Numbered from the stretch's first letter, positions 54,362 through 63,721 are shown. The stretch: DNA of 64,000 bases from Flavobacteriales bacterium (GCA_022447625.1 JAKVAX010000013.1:1-64000), one strand, 5' to 3'. Made by a program: numbers and translations. The notes: a model not told the origin generated them from the sequence alone.

Positions 54362-54895
54362 ATGAAACTCTTTTGGTTAGGTATGGCAGCTCTCTTGTCT
54401 GTTTGGCTGCAAAGTCCTGACCAGACTGATCCGCAGGTTGAAGACGATGATACAGTAGCGGTTTTCAAAGCGAGTTACCTCTTCAAATTTGCTACTTCGA
54501 ACGACTGGCCAGCAGACGCTAAAACAGGGCCCTTCAAGGTTGGGATATTCGGGAATAGCAGCGTGTATGAGAACTTCCTAAATAAATTCGCGACCCACGC
54601 GGTAGGAAGTCAGGTGGTGGAAGTGGAAGAAATTACGAGTGCCAACTTTGATGAATTCTATCACATGATCTATGTCGATAGAGCCATGTCTAGCGAATTC
54701 AAGAAAGTCATTGACTCCGTGGGAGATGCTCACACCTTGGTGGTTGCCGACGATAAGTCGTTCATCAACAGCGGTGCCTGCATCAGCTTTGTCGTCGTAG
54801 ACAACGCAACGAAATACATTATTAACTCCGAAGCAGCTCAGAAAAAGGGCATCACCTTCGGTTCAACCATCATACTATGGTCAGTCAGCGAATGA
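54362..54895 (+). CDS. YfiR-family (DUF4154) periplasmic protein
   Basis: 177 residues. A signal peptide-like start is followed by the YfiR domain (about 28-175): FKASYLFKFATSNDWP, FKVGIFGNSSVYENF and the ending ITFGSTIILWS. In Pseudomonas YfiR binds and inhibits a membrane diguanylate cyclase. Here the overlapping downstream genes are a TPR protein and a two-TM SpoIIE phosphatase, so it more likely controls that phosphatase. Start codon overlap of the next gene (ATGA) shows one operon. Confidence 0.85.
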   Translation: MKLFWLGMAALLSVWLQSPDQTDPQVEDDDTVAVFKASYLFKFATSNDWPADAKTGPFKVGIFGNSSVYENFLNKFATHAVGSQVVEVEEITSANFDEFYHMIYVDRAMSSEFKKVIDSVGDAHTLVVADDKSFINSGACISFVVVDNATKYIINSEAAQKKGITFGSTIILWSVSE

Positions 54896-55797
54896 TTCAA
54901 CGCCTTGGTGCCTTGTTGCTGATCATCGCTCCGTTGTTCAGCCTAGCACAGGGAACTACAAAAACCGAAGAGGCTGTAAGGATCTACCAAACGGGAGATC
55001 TGATGGCGGCAAGAACACAGATTCTTAATGCCCTGCAATCGAGTGAAGAGAAAGACCAAGCCTACACTTGGTTCGTGAAAGGATTCATTTTCAAAGAGAT
55101 TTTCAAACAGATTGAGAAAGGCAATCCCTTCAGTGAAAACCGCGAAGTGGCCGTGGAAGCGATTCTGCATTCCATGAAACTCGACGGAACGGGACAATAC
55201 CGTGAAAACAATGTGAACGCGCTCAAATACCTGTCGTTGACCTACTACAACGATGCTGTTTTGTTGACGAAATCACTCAATGAGTCGAACCTCGAATTCC
55301 CGCTTCAATTCTACCAGCGCTATAAGGAGTTGAACGTTCACATTGAACCTGCGAACGATCACAAAGAACAAGACCTAGAGTTCTACAAAAACATGGGGAA
55401 GGCATGCCGCATTCTCTACGAAAAGGAAGACGGCACCAAAGTGATTTACTTTGACAAGATGGTTGACTTCTACAACATGGCGTTAGAGGTAGCTCCTGAA
55501 GATTTTCAGGCGAACTACAACCTTGCTGTCAACTACTACAACAAAGGAGTGTATAAGATTCGTAAGATTGATCACAACACAGAAATCTTCGAATTAATTC
55601 GCATTCAAGACGAATGTGTTGCCTTGTTTAAGCAAGCCCTACCGTTCATGCTCGCAGCAAATGAAGCACAGCCTGAACACGCAGATACCCTGAAAGGACT
55701 CATGGCGATCTATCGCTCACTCAGCGATCGTGAGAATGCCATGGCTTACCAAGAAGAGCTAGAGAAGTTAATCACTGACGGTAAACCGCAAGACTAG
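54892..55797 (+). CDS. exported TPR-like protein
   Basis: 301 residues from ATG 54892, which overlaps the YfiR gene stop as ATGA. Signal peptide (MIQRLGALLLIIAPLFSLAQ), then helical repeats of TPR type (about 30-300; e.g. FYNMALEVAPEDFQANYNLAVNYY). No catalytic motif. Probably a periplasmic scaffold between the YfiR-like protein and the phosphatase that follows 5 bases later. Confidence 0.8.
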   Translation: MIQRLGALLLIIAPLFSLAQGTTKTEEAVRIYQTGDLMAARTQILNALQSSEEKDQAYTWFVKGFIFKEIFKQIEKGNPFSENREVAVEAILHSMKLDGTGQYRENNVNALKYLSLTYYNDAVLLTKSLNESNLEFPLQFYQRYKELNVHIEPANDHKEQDLEFYKNMGKACRILYEKEDGTKVIYFDKMVDFYNMALEVAPEDFQANYNLAVNYYNKGVYKIRKIDHNTEIFELIRIQDECVALFKQALPFMLAANEAQPEHADTLKGLMAIYRSLSDRENAMAYQEELEKLITDGKPQD

Positions 55798-55802
55798 CCC
55801 TC

Positions 55803-57584
55803 ATGAACTTCAGGTTTACTATCCCATGGAAGATTGGTGTCGGTTTCGGGATGTTCGTTGTGGTAACGGGCGTCCTATTCTTCTTGACATCTAATACCTT
55901 GAGTGAATCGCGATCAATCAATCGCGAGATCAACGAGGTGTATGCTCCTGGGATCGAAGCTGTAGAAGAACTATCCACCCAACTCAGTTACAGTGAACTC
56001 CTCATCCGCTATTGGGGAACGGTACAATCAAGAGACGACGTGGTCGAAAAGCGCAACATGCGAACGCTCATTAGTACGGAGATTCCAAGTCAACTCAGTA
56101 CACTCGATTCACTCAGCGCCGAATGGAACAACAAAGAGCAGTTCGTCTTAGACAGTCTCAATACGACCATGGAACGACTGTTCATATTGTACCAGCAAGT
56201 TATGGTCAAGCTCCCTGATTTTGATAGCTACGCAGATCAAATGACCCGGATGGATATCGAATTCCTGCTGCTGCCTGATGAGGGAATTGATAAGGAATTG
56301 CGCTCAGCGAAAGGGCAAATTGATCGACTACTAAAAGCCCAACGAAGCAATCTGTTAAGTGCCACTCAACGAAGTGATGCCTTAGGTGATCGCCTGCGCT
56401 TTCTCGCAGGAAACATCTCCATCTTCATTCTGATTGTGGGAGTGGTCATTGCCTTCTTGGTATCGCGCTCTATTGTTCGGCCGGTAAATGAACTGAAGCG
56501 CACACTGCTCTACCTCGGTAAAGGGATATACCCTCGCTCAACCGTTGAAGTGACTTCCGATGAAATCGGACAAATGGCCTTCGCAGTCAATCGTCTCGTG
56601 GATGGATTAAAGAAAACAAGGGAGTTCTCTGCGCAGGTAGGATCTGGAAACTTCGAAGCTACCTACACGCCACTTTCTGAAGATGATGAGCTTGGTTTTG
56701 CGCTGCTGAAAATGCGCGACGATCTAGCAGCCAGTGAACGTCACCTTGAGCGAAAGGTTGAGGAGCGTACCAACGAAGTGGTGCAGCAAAAAGAAGAAAT
56801 TGAACGCCAAAAGGAACGAGTAACTGAGCTTTACAAAGACCTTACAGACTCCATCAACTACGCGAAGCGCCTCCAGCAAGCAATTCTTCCAACCAAAGAG
56901 TTTGTCTTGGATATGTTCCCTGATTCCTTTGTGATGTATCGTCCGAGAGACATCGTTTCTGGTGACTTCTATTGGTTCAAAACCACTGGAAAGAAAAACA
57001 TCTTTGCCGCCGTTGACTGCACCGGACATGGCGTGCCTGGAGCCTTCATGAGTCTAGTAGGTCACAACGTGCTCAACCAAGTTACCAAGGTGTTCACAAG
57101 ACCATCTCAGATCCTGAATAACCTCAATCGTCTCGCGGCAGAAGCCTTGCGCAGTGAAGAGTCAGAAACAGGCGTCTCTGACGGCATGGACCTAGCCATG
57201 GTGACCATAGATATGGAGAGTCTTGAGCTAGAGTATGCTGGCGCTTACAATCCGTTGTACATCATCCGAAACAAAGAGATCATCCAACTGAAGGCTGATA
57301 ACTTCTCCATTGGCTCATTCCGCTTCGGTGAACGCGAGTACAATAACCACAAGTTCCAGCTTGAGAAAGGAGATGCGATCTACGCCTTCTCTGATGGATA
57401 TGTAGACCAATTCGGAGGAGATAGAGGCAAGAAATTCCTGAAGAAGCGCTTCAGAGAAACCCTCTTATCGGTCTCTGATCTGCCCATGGATGTACAGCAT
57501 CAGAAATTGAACGAAACATTCGTTCGCTGGAAAAAGAGTCTAGATCAAGTAGATGATATCTTGGTAATCGGGATTCGCGTCTGA
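55803..57584 (+). CDS. membrane sensor with HAMP and PP2C/SpoIIE phosphatase
   Basis: 593 residues. Two membrane segments (about 10-30 and 199-221) enclose a helical periplasmic sensor; a HAMP domain and coiled coil (about 222-350) lead to a SpoIIE-type PP2C domain with metal-binding Asp388 (SGDFYWF) and Asp405 (DCTGHGVPGAF), and the late FSDGYVDQFGG motif. Such phosphatases act on STAS anti-anti-sigma factors in partner-switching pathways; no STAS or anti-sigma gene lies in this window. Last gene of the YfiR-TPR operon, convergent with UspA (1-base spacing). Confidence 0.9.
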   Translation: MNFRFTIPWKIGVGFGMFVVVTGVLFFLTSNTLSESRSINREINEVYAPGIEAVEELSTQLSYSELLIRYWGTVQSRDDVVEKRNMRTLISTEIPSQLSTLDSLSAEWNNKEQFVLDSLNTTMERLFILYQQVMVKLPDFDSYADQMTRMDIEFLLLPDEGIDKELRSAKGQIDRLLKAQRSNLLSATQRSDALGDRLRFLAGNISIFILIVGVVIAFLVSRSIVRPVNELKRTLLYLGKGIYPRSTVEVTSDEIGQMAFAVNRLVDGLKKTREFSAQVGSGNFEATYTPLSEDDELGFALLKMRDDLAASERHLERKVEERTNEVVQQKEEIERQKERVTELYKDLTDSINYAKRLQQAILPTKEFVLDMFPDSFVMYRPRDIVSGDFYWFKTTGKKNIFAAVDCTGHGVPGAFMSLVGHNVLNQVTKVFTRPSQILNNLNRLAAEALRSEESETGVSDGMDLAMVTIDMESLELEYAGAYNPLYIIRNKEIIQLKADNFSIGSFRFGEREYNNHKFQLEKGDAIYAFSDGYVDQFGGDRGKKFLKKRFRETLLSVSDLPMDVQHQKLNETFVRWKKSLDQVDDILVIGIRV

Positions 57585-58415
57585 TTATCCAGAGAAGACT
57601 GAACCACTCATGACATAACTGTCTTTCGGGTTCAAACACATAACCGGAATCTGCGCTTCATTTGTGATCATCTGCTGCTCGTAACCACCACCGATGATAC
57701 TGATCAAACTGTTCTCGTAGAAGTTCATGATCGTAATCAAGTCTGCATCAATCGAAGAAGCGTATTTTACAACGGCCTTCGCAAATCCAGAGCTCTTTGA
57801 TTCACTGATCTCCACATCGAACTCAATCTCACGCTCTGAAAGGAAACCTTTCGTGTAAGTGATGTTACGGTCGAGCTGATTCTTAAGGAATTCATCCGTT
57901 TCTCCTGGAGAGATGAGGTGAACGCGGCTGTTGAAGTACTTCGCCATGTCAGCCACCAATGAAAGCTTCTGCTTTGTTTCCTTGTGAAGGTCCAAAGGCA
58001 CAACGATGTCGTCGTAACCACCTTCGCGGATGCCTTTTTCCTGAACAACGATGAACGGAATAGTGGAGTCAGTAACGATACGTAGGGCACGACTTCCAGT
58101 AATGAATTGCATTCCTTTCATTCCGTGTGTTCCCATGATAATCATGCTAGCACCCATCTCTGTAGCCACATCGTCAATGTCTTCAAAGATGCTACCGATA
58201 CGAACGATCGTGTTGATCTCGAATCCACTCTCTTGTTTCACTCGGTCAGCTAGTGTTTCAAGCTTCAGGCGAGCCTCAGAAATGAACTTCTTGTTCTCGA
58301 TAACGTGAAGCACATTCACTTCAGCATCAATCGCTTTACCAACAGTGATAGCGTGGTTTAGGGCTGTATCACCAACTTTGGTGAAATCAGTAGGTACTAG
58401 GATCTTCTTACTCAT
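57585..58415 (-). CDS. tandem universal stress protein (UspA) family
   Basis: 276 residues from ATG 58415. Two Usp folds: the first (1-145) has ILVPTDFTKVGDTAL and the nucleotide-loop GTHGMKGMQFITGSRA; the second (150-276) starts DDIVVPLDLHKE and has a less typical end (GGGYEQQMI). ATP binding is likely in the first only. Cytosolic stress-related protein, target unknown. Convergent with the phosphatase gene. Confidence 0.9.
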   Translation of the reverse strand: MSKKILVPTDFTKVGDTALNHAITVGKAIDAEVNVLHVIENKKFISEARLKLETLADRVKQESGFEINTIVRIGSIFEDIDDVATEMGASMIIMGTHGMKGMQFITGSRALRIVTDSTIPFIVVQEKGIREGGYDDIVVPLDLHKETKQKLSLVADMAKYFNSRVHLISPGETDEFLKNQLDRNITYTKGFLSEREIEFDVEISESKSSGFAKAVVKYASSIDADLITIMNFYENSLISIIGGGYEQQMITNEAQIPVMCLNPKDSYVMSGSVFSG

Positions 58416-58484
58416 AGCGTATTGGGTCGTAACTGCTTTACAGGTCGAAAATAGCAATATCTCATGTGATAGCTCCTAAGCGTG

Positions 58485-58498
58485 TAGGAATTTTCCTA
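58485..58498. promoter_or_regulatory. palindrome and repeated TCCTACA boxes upstream of UspA and the small RNA
   Basis: TAGGAATTTTCCTA is a perfect inverted repeat. Four copies of TCCTACA occur in the same gap: 58483-58489 (reversed), 58518-58524, 58690-58696 and 58713-58719. Such clustering suggests a regulator binding several sites between uspA and the ClC gene. Confidence 0.4.
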
Positions 58499-58544
58499 GG
58501 AAGGATGGGTGTCGGTGTCCTACATCATATGGAAATGAGCCACT

Positions 58545-58552
58545 TAGCTTTG
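58545..58552 (+). promoter_or_regulatory. -7 box of a candidate small RNA
   Basis: TAGCTTTG is an exact TAnnTTTG match. No clear -33 TTTG precedes it. Confidence 0.45.
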
Positions 58553-58557
58553 TGTCG

Positions 58558-58663
58558 TCTAATGACCTATTCTAGGTCGGATCATCCATCCTATACCACT
58601 GTTCACTTTTAGCAAACATGATGGTCTCAATAGGCAGCCACCGGCCCCAACCGGTGGTTTTTT
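58558..58663 (+). ncRNA. candidate small RNA
   Basis: About 105 bases between the -7 box and a strong terminator, with no convincing reading frame. A perfect hairpin, GACCTA-TTC-TAGGTC, sits at 58564-58578 near the 5' end. The most economical reading is a free-standing small RNA; a leader that ends early (attenuator) for the ClC gene 235 bases downstream is the alternative. Expression is unknown. Confidence 0.45.
58638..58663 (+). terminator. terminator of the candidate small RNA
   Basis: Perfect stem CCACCGG / CCGGTGG, 6-base loop, followed by six T. It has no protein-coding gene on its strand within 1 kb upstream except the convergent phosphatase, which suggests it ends a small transcript. 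Confidence 0.85.
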
Positions 58664-58897
58664 GCCAACCACGTCTGGTGTCAGATTATTCCTACAGATG
58701 GCTTATCAGTAGTCCTACACTTCTCGAAATGAGGAACCGTAACTTCATGGAGTTGAATGTAAGAAAGCTGAATGCAGTTTTCTGACAATGAACGCACCGA
58801 TCTATTTTTTTCTCATTAGGCGCCGGGTCTTGTATCCGGCGTTTATGTTGGGTGTCATGGAGGTTTTCCAATAAATTTGTGCCACTGATCCCCCCTG
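58664..58897. other. non-coding gap before the ClC gene
   Basis: Two TCCTACA copies (58690, 58713) and one stem-loop, CGCCGG / CCGGCG (58821-58841), followed by only three T. No gene or promoter box that I can support. Confidence 0.4.
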
Positions 58898-60655
58898 ATG
58901 AAACGTCTGAGAGCTTACCTTCTTTCGATTCGCCAAAAGCATGCCTTGATACTCATGAGCATCGCTGTGGGTATAGCCTCAGGTCTGGTGGCCGTTATCC
59001 TTAAGAATACGGTATTCGGGATTCGCCGGCTACTCACTGAGAACTTTGCCATTGACGGCCTAAACTGGCTATACGCCATCTACCCAGCAATAGGTATTCT
59101 TCTCACACTCTTAATCGTCAAACGATTTTTGAAAGGTGTCCACCCCGGTCCAGGAATCCCTTCCACGTTATACGCCATCAGTAAACGTAAAGGGCAGCTT
59201 CGTCGAAAGCAGATGTTTGCGTCTATCATCACCAGTATTTTCACTGTTGGTTTCGGGGGAAGCGCCGGACTGGAGGCGCCTGCCGTCCAATCGAGCGCAA
59301 GCATCGGGTCTAACATCGCCGCCTCGCTGAAGATGAACTACAAAACGCGCATTCTGATGATTGGATGTGCCGCTGCTGGTTCCTTAGCTGCCATATTTAA
59401 GGCTCCGGTGGCAGCGATCATTTTTGCCGTTGAGGTGATTATGATTGACTTGACAACAGCCAGCTTAGTACCGCTCTTGATGGCTTCGCTGTCGGCATTG
59501 TTAACCACTTACCTTTTCGTGAATGACGGACAACTCCTGAGCCTTGATGAAGTGGCTCCGTTCAAAGCACGGTACTTGTTTTACTATGTGGTGTTGGGGA
59601 TTGGTTGTGGAGTATTCTCGTTTTATTTCAATCGTATCTACTTGTGGATTACCCATCGGATGAATGCGTTTAAGGACGGTTGGGTTCGTGTGGCCTTCGG
59701 CGGAATTGTGCTCGGAGGTATCATCTTGGTGTTCCCTCCGCTTTATGGTGAGGGTTATGACATCTTGAATGCATTCCTGCGTGATGATCTCAGGGAAACC
59801 ACCGTCAACTCAGTCTTCTTTGAAGTGTCGATGGAATCATGGTATCTGTTCGGTTTCCTATTTGCTTTGATGGTGTTGAAGGTAGTGGCTACCGGAATTA
59901 CTCTAGGCTCTGGTGGAGTTGGTGGTATTTTCGCCCCTACGCTTTTCATGGGAGGAACCTTTGGATACTTAGTTGCGAAGGTCTTACAAAAGACCCCGGC
60001 AGCAGGCGATATCCCCGTTGGTAATTTTGCCTTGTTAGGAATGGCCGGCTTGATGGCCGGGGTGCTTCACGCGCCGTTGACCTCGATCTTCTTAATCGCT
60101 GAAATTAGTGGGGGTTATCAGCTTTTTGTTCCTCTAATGGCTACCGCCGGAATTGCTTATTACACAAGCCGACTATTCACGAAAGATACGATCTATACCC
60201 GCGAGTTAGCCGCGAAAGGGGAGCTGATCACACATAACAAAGACAAAGCGGTGTTGACCTTGATGAGTCTCAAAGACGAAATCGAAACCAACTTCGCGAC
60301 CATTCAACCGGAAGACTCTTTACGTGAATTAATTGCCGTGGTCAGTAACAGTAAGCGAAACATCTTCGCGGTAGTAGATCCGGCTGATCGACTGATTGGT
60401 ATCCTCATGTTGGATGACATTCGCTCGATTATGTTCAATACAGAGCTGTACGATGATGTTAATTTAAATGAGCTCATGACACTCCCACCAGAGATCATCC
60501 ACCTCTCAGATCGAATGGAAACGGTGGTGTCTAAGTTCGACGAATCTGGAGCCTGGAACCTACCTGTGGTCAACGAGCAAGGAAAGTACATCGGCTTTGT
60601 TTCTAAGTCTCGACTGTTCTCAGCTTACCGCCAAGTCTTGGTGGAAGTTTCCTAA
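58898..60655 (+). CDS. ClC-family chloride channel/antiporter with CBS pair
   Basis: 585 residues. About eleven membrane helices; the anion-pathway motifs are GSAGLEAPAVQ (about 124, with Glu at the gating-glutamate position), GSGGVGGIFAPTLFMG (about 345) and the conserved Tyr region GGYQLFVP. Two CBS domains (about 455-580) probably bind adenine nucleotides and regulate transport. Chloride/proton exchange or chloride conduction at the inner membrane. Confidence 0.92.
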   Translation: MKRLRAYLLSIRQKHALILMSIAVGIASGLVAVILKNTVFGIRRLLTENFAIDGLNWLYAIYPAIGILLTLLIVKRFLKGVHPGPGIPSTLYAISKRKGQLRRKQMFASIITSIFTVGFGGSAGLEAPAVQSSASIGSNIAASLKMNYKTRILMIGCAAAGSLAAIFKAPVAAIIFAVEVIMIDLTTASLVPLLMASLSALLTTYLFVNDGQLLSLDEVAPFKARYLFYYVVLGIGCGVFSFYFNRIYLWITHRMNAFKDGWVRVAFGGIVLGGIILVFPPLYGEGYDILNAFLRDDLRETTVNSVFFEVSMESWYLFGFLFALMVLKVVATGITLGSGGVGGIFAPTLFMGGTFGYLVAKVLQKTPAAGDIPVGNFALLGMAGLMAGVLHAPLTSIFLIAEISGGYQLFVPLMATAGIAYYTSRLFTKDTIYTRELAAKGELITHNKDKAVLTLMSLKDEIETNFATIQPEDSLRELIAVVSNSKRNIFAVVDPADRLIGILMLDDIRSIMFNTELYDDVNLNELMTLPPEIIHLSDRMETVVSKFDESGAWNLPVVNEQGKYIGFVSKSRLFSAYRQVLVEVS

Positions 60656-60661
60656 AAAGAA

Positions 60662-60700
60662 AAGCGCCTCCCTAAAGGAAGGCGCCTCTCTTGTTTAGTA
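60662..60700 (-). terminator. terminator of the cytochrome c peroxidase gene
   Basis: Stem GGCGCCT...AGGCGCC; on the minus strand it is followed by TTTTCTTTTT. It may also stop the convergent ClC transcript. Confidence 0.8.
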
Positions 60701-60710
60701 GTTGGTGTCT

Positions 60711-62075
60711 TTATTCAATACAACCTTGGTCAATCTGAGAGATGGCGTCGTTGTTCGGGAAACACTGTCCACTAGGAAGTGCATCCGGAGTGTAACGCAC
60801 CAAGTTTGGATCGTACAATGCGTATTCTATGAAGTTCACAAGATCATCGATTTCTTGTTCTGTCAATTGCAGCGCATGGAATTCTTCTGCCAATTGTGAA
60901 GCAGGAACATTGACGTTTTCTGCTACCGCGTTGTTCTTGTACATGATAACATCGCGAACTGTGTTGAAGGTGCCCCCGTGTCCGTAGAATGGTGAATCTT
61001 TCAAGTTGTAAAGCTGTGGCGTCTTAAACTTGTATTCATCTTCTGGGTTTCCTGTAAATCCTCCACGGCCTTTGTCGTCTTCAGCACCGTTGATGATATC
61101 AGGACCAGCCAAATCGTTCATCCCCAATCCGTGGAACGTCATGCTGTTCAAAGCAGGCCCCGAGTGACAGCTACCACATTCAGCTTTCGAGAAGAACAAT
61201 GTTGCTCCACGCTTTTCGCTGTCAGTCATGGCATTCGTGTTTCCACGTAGCCAATCTTGCCATGGCGCTTGGTTAGCTAGCATAGTACGCTCGTAAGCTG
61301 CGATCGCCATACCTGCTGTACGGTTGGTGTAACGAGTAGCTTCAGGCCAATCTGGGAATGCGATGTCGAACAGATCTTCGTAAAGTGAGATCTCTTGACA
61401 GATTTCCTCATTTACAAGCAAGCGGTGAACCGTCATACCTGCGATGGCTTGAGTTTCTAGTCCGTGATGACCAAAGTTATTATTGAAGATTGGTGTTCCG
61501 GGAGTCCACTGTGATTCAGTTCCTTCGTTTACACCAACGGCACCGAATTGACCATTCCAAAGCATGGCTTCTTGGTAGGCACCGTTCATTGCGGTCGGAG
61601 TGCGAATTGGCTGTAGGTCGATAGAATCAACTGGGTACGCCGGATTCAGTTCTCGGCTTTCTCCAGCCATTCCAAACCCGATTCCACCTTCACCAATCCC
61701 TTGGCGAAGATTAGCCTGAAATCCTGCTGCCGCATGGTGGCAACTGGCGCACGAAAACGTGTTCACTCCAAGGTCTTCCATTTTGGCATCAAGGCCGATT
61801 CCGGTCTCATGATACAATAACCTACCAAGTTCAACCTTGGCAGTATTTAAAGGATTCAGCGGGTCTTGAGGAATCAATGAAAATTGATCGCTCTCAGGAA
61901 GAATGAAAAAATTTAACCCTTGTCCATTTGACGCCTCTTCTAATACTCCACGAAGCTCAACATCAAGGTCAACCAATTCGGAGCCTTGATCATCACTCCT
62001 ATCTTTCTTACAACCTGAAAATGTTAACAATACCACGGCTGATGCAAGAAAGATCTGGTTAATAGATCTCTGCAT
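60711..62075 (-). CDS. di-haem cytochrome c peroxidase lipoprotein
   Basis: 454 residues from ATG 62075. A lipoprotein signal ends in FSGCKK. Two CxxCH haem sites, CASCHH and CGSCHS, and a long W-rich linker define the bacterial CcpA/MauG family. It reduces hydrogen peroxide with electrons from small cytochromes on the outer face of the inner membrane or in the periplasm. Own -7 box at 62114-62121. Confidence 0.93.
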   Translation of the reverse strand: MQRSINQIFLASAVVLLTFSGCKKDRSDDQGSELVDLDVELRGVLEEASNGQGLNFFILPESDQFSLIPQDPLNPLNTAKVELGRLLYHETGIGLDAKMEDLGVNTFSCASCHHAAAGFQANLRQGIGEGGIGFGMAGESRELNPAYPVDSIDLQPIRTPTAMNGAYQEAMLWNGQFGAVGVNEGTESQWTPGTPIFNNNFGHHGLETQAIAGMTVHRLLVNEEICQEISLYEDLFDIAFPDWPEATRYTNRTAGMAIAAYERTMLANQAPWQDWLRGNTNAMTDSEKRGATLFFSKAECGSCHSGPALNSMTFHGLGMNDLAGPDIINGAEDDKGRGGFTGNPEDEYKFKTPQLYNLKDSPFYGHGGTFNTVRDVIMYKNNAVAENVNVPASQLAEEFHALQLTEQEIDDLVNFIEYALYDPNLVRYTPDALPSGQCFPNNDAISQIDQGCIE

Positions 62076-62113
62076 TTTGAGTTTTTTAGTTATAAGTAGT
62101 TTGACAGTTAACA

Positions 62114-62121
62114 CAAAAATA
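62114..62121 (-). promoter_or_regulatory. -7 box of the cytochrome c peroxidase gene
   Basis: TATTTTTG on the minus strand, 38 bases before the ATG at 62075. Confidence 0.5.
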
Positions 62122-62155
62122 CAACATTTCGTCGACAGTAAATCGACGTTAGTCG

Positions 62156-62923
62156 TTAGAGTGCCTCCAAAAAGGTACGAGTGACAGCTAAGAAAGTTTC
62201 AGGCGCTTCAGCGTGAAGCCAGTGTCCAGCGCCTTTTATTGTCTCTAACTCAGAGTTGGGGAAGTAGTGGGAAAGGTAAAACTGATCTTCATCAGTTATG
62301 TAGTCCGATTCGCTACCTCTCACGAATAAAGTATCTGTTAGACAGATCTGTTGGTTGGTTTCATCCACAATTGCCCCGATCTCGCGGTTCAGCACCGGAA
62401 TATTAAAGCGCCAGGCGAGTTCTCCTTTGTTCTTCCAGTATAGATTCTTTAGCAGGAACTGACGCACTCCCTCTTCTTCAATAAGCTGTTCGAGGTGTTT
62501 ACTAACAGCGCCTCGGCTGCCAAGGGCTCTTAAGTCAGCGGTCGTTAGTGCCTCTAAAATCTTTTGGTGATGAACAGGGTATGGCTTCGGAGCCATGTCA
62601 GCAACGATGAGTTTGTTCAGGGCATAGCTGTGCTCAGAAGCAAAGAGCATGGCTGTTTTTCCACCCATCGAATGACCAATCATATCAACGTCGGTCAGGT
62701 CGTGGTCTTCCACAAATTTGGTGAGGTCATCTACCATCAGTTGGTAGCTGAACTCATCAGCGTGGGGAGATCGACCGTGATTTCGCTGATCAACAAGGTA
62801 GACTTGGTGGTCTTCCGCATAGCTGCGTGCTAAGGTTTGCCAGTTATCTCCAGAACCAAACAGACCGTGAAGAATAATGAGAGGTCTTCCTTCCTCACCA
62901 ATTTTACGGTAGAACAGTTCCAT
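62156..62923 (-). CDS. alpha/beta hydrolase, YbfF-like esterase
   Basis: 255 residues. HGLFGSGDNW near residue 19, VDQRNHGRS at 44-52, nucleophile Ser85 in MIGHSMGGKTAM, and His234 in GAGHWLHAEAPE are the signature of the YbfF/ABHD11 esterases. Cytosolic acyl-ester hydrolase; substrate unknown. Three bases after pdxJ on the same strand, likely one operon. Confidence 0.9.
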   Translation of the reverse strand: MELFYRKIGEEGRPLIILHGLFGSGDNWQTLARSYAEDHQVYLVDQRNHGRSPHADEFSYQLMVDDLTKFVEDHDLTDVDMIGHSMGGKTAMLFASEHSYALNKLIVADMAPKPYPVHHQKILEALTTADLRALGSRGAVSKHLEQLIEEEGVRQFLLKNLYWKNKGELAWRFNIPVLNREIGAIVDETNQQICLTDTLFVRGSESDYITDEDQFYLSHYFPNSELETIKGAGHWLHAEAPETFLAVTRTFLEAL

Positions 62924-62926
62924 GTG

Positions 62927-63649
62927 CTAGAGTTTGCCGAGATACATTTGAACTGTGTTCTCTAATCCAAAGTACAAGGCGTCGCTTATGAGTGCATGTC
63001 CGATGGAAACTTCTTGCAGTCCTTTCACTTCTTGAGCGAAGTACGCGAGGTTATCTAAGTTCAAATCGTGACCTGCGTTCACGCCCAATCCAATGTCTCT
63101 AGCAAAGGCTGCTGATCGAATAAAAGGGGCAACGGCCTCCTCGGGATTTTTCGCATAACCGGTAGCATAAGCTTCGGTGTACAACTCGATTCGATCTGAA
63201 CCACATGCCTTCGCGCCTTCAATCATCGCCTCATCAGTTTCGATGAATACACTGGTACGCGCTCCCCAAGAAGAAAGCTGGGCAATGACTTCTTTCAAGA
63301 AATCGGCATGCTCAATAGTGTTCCATCCGGCGTTACTTGTTAGCACACCCGGTGGGTCTGGGACAAGAGTCACTTGGTGCGGTTTTGCCTCCTCAACGAG
63401 CTTCATGAACTCAGCGTTAGGATACCCCTCAACGTTAAATTCTGTTGTCACAATTTCCTTTAATTCTCGCACGTCAGCGTAGGTGATGTGTCGTTGATCA
63501 GGCCTTGGGTGAACTGTAATTCCCTCAGCTCCAAAGGCTTCAATGTTTTTGGCCGCAATGGCCACATTGGGCGTATTCCCACCTCGAGCGTTTCGTATGG
63601 TGGCGATCTTGTTAATATTTACGCTTAATCTGACAGAAGTTTTTCTCAT
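62927..63649 (-). CDS. pdxJ: pyridoxine 5'-phosphate synthase
   Basis: 240 residues, standard length. A TIM barrel with LSVNINKIATIRNARGG, ITVHPRPDQRHI and VNAGHDLNLDNLAYF as family signatures. It condenses 3-amino-1-hydroxyacetone phosphate with deoxyxylulose 5-phosphate to pyridoxine 5'-phosphate. Divergent from the CBS gene; a -7 box TACCTTTG lies at 63722-63729. Confidence 0.97.
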   Translation of the reverse strand: MRKTSVRLSVNINKIATIRNARGGNTPNVAIAAKNIEAFGAEGITVHPRPDQRHITYADVRELKEIVTTEFNVEGYPNAEFMKLVEEAKPHQVTLVPDPPGVLTSNAGWNTIEHADFLKEVIAQLSSWGARTSVFIETDEAMIEGAKACGSDRIELYTEAYATGYAKNPEEAVAPFIRSAAFARDIGLGVNAGHDLNLDNLAYFAQEVKGLQEVSIGHALISDALYFGLENTVQMYLGKL

Positions 63650-63721
63650 CTGTTGAACAACTTGTTTAAAAATTCAACGTCCTTTAAACAGAGGCAGCCC
63701 TCATGCGGTTAACTTGTAGCG

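Noticed and set aside
58821-58841. Stem-loop before the ClC gene as a riboswitch or strong terminator
   Set aside because: Only a short stem with three following T and no recognisable conserved core.
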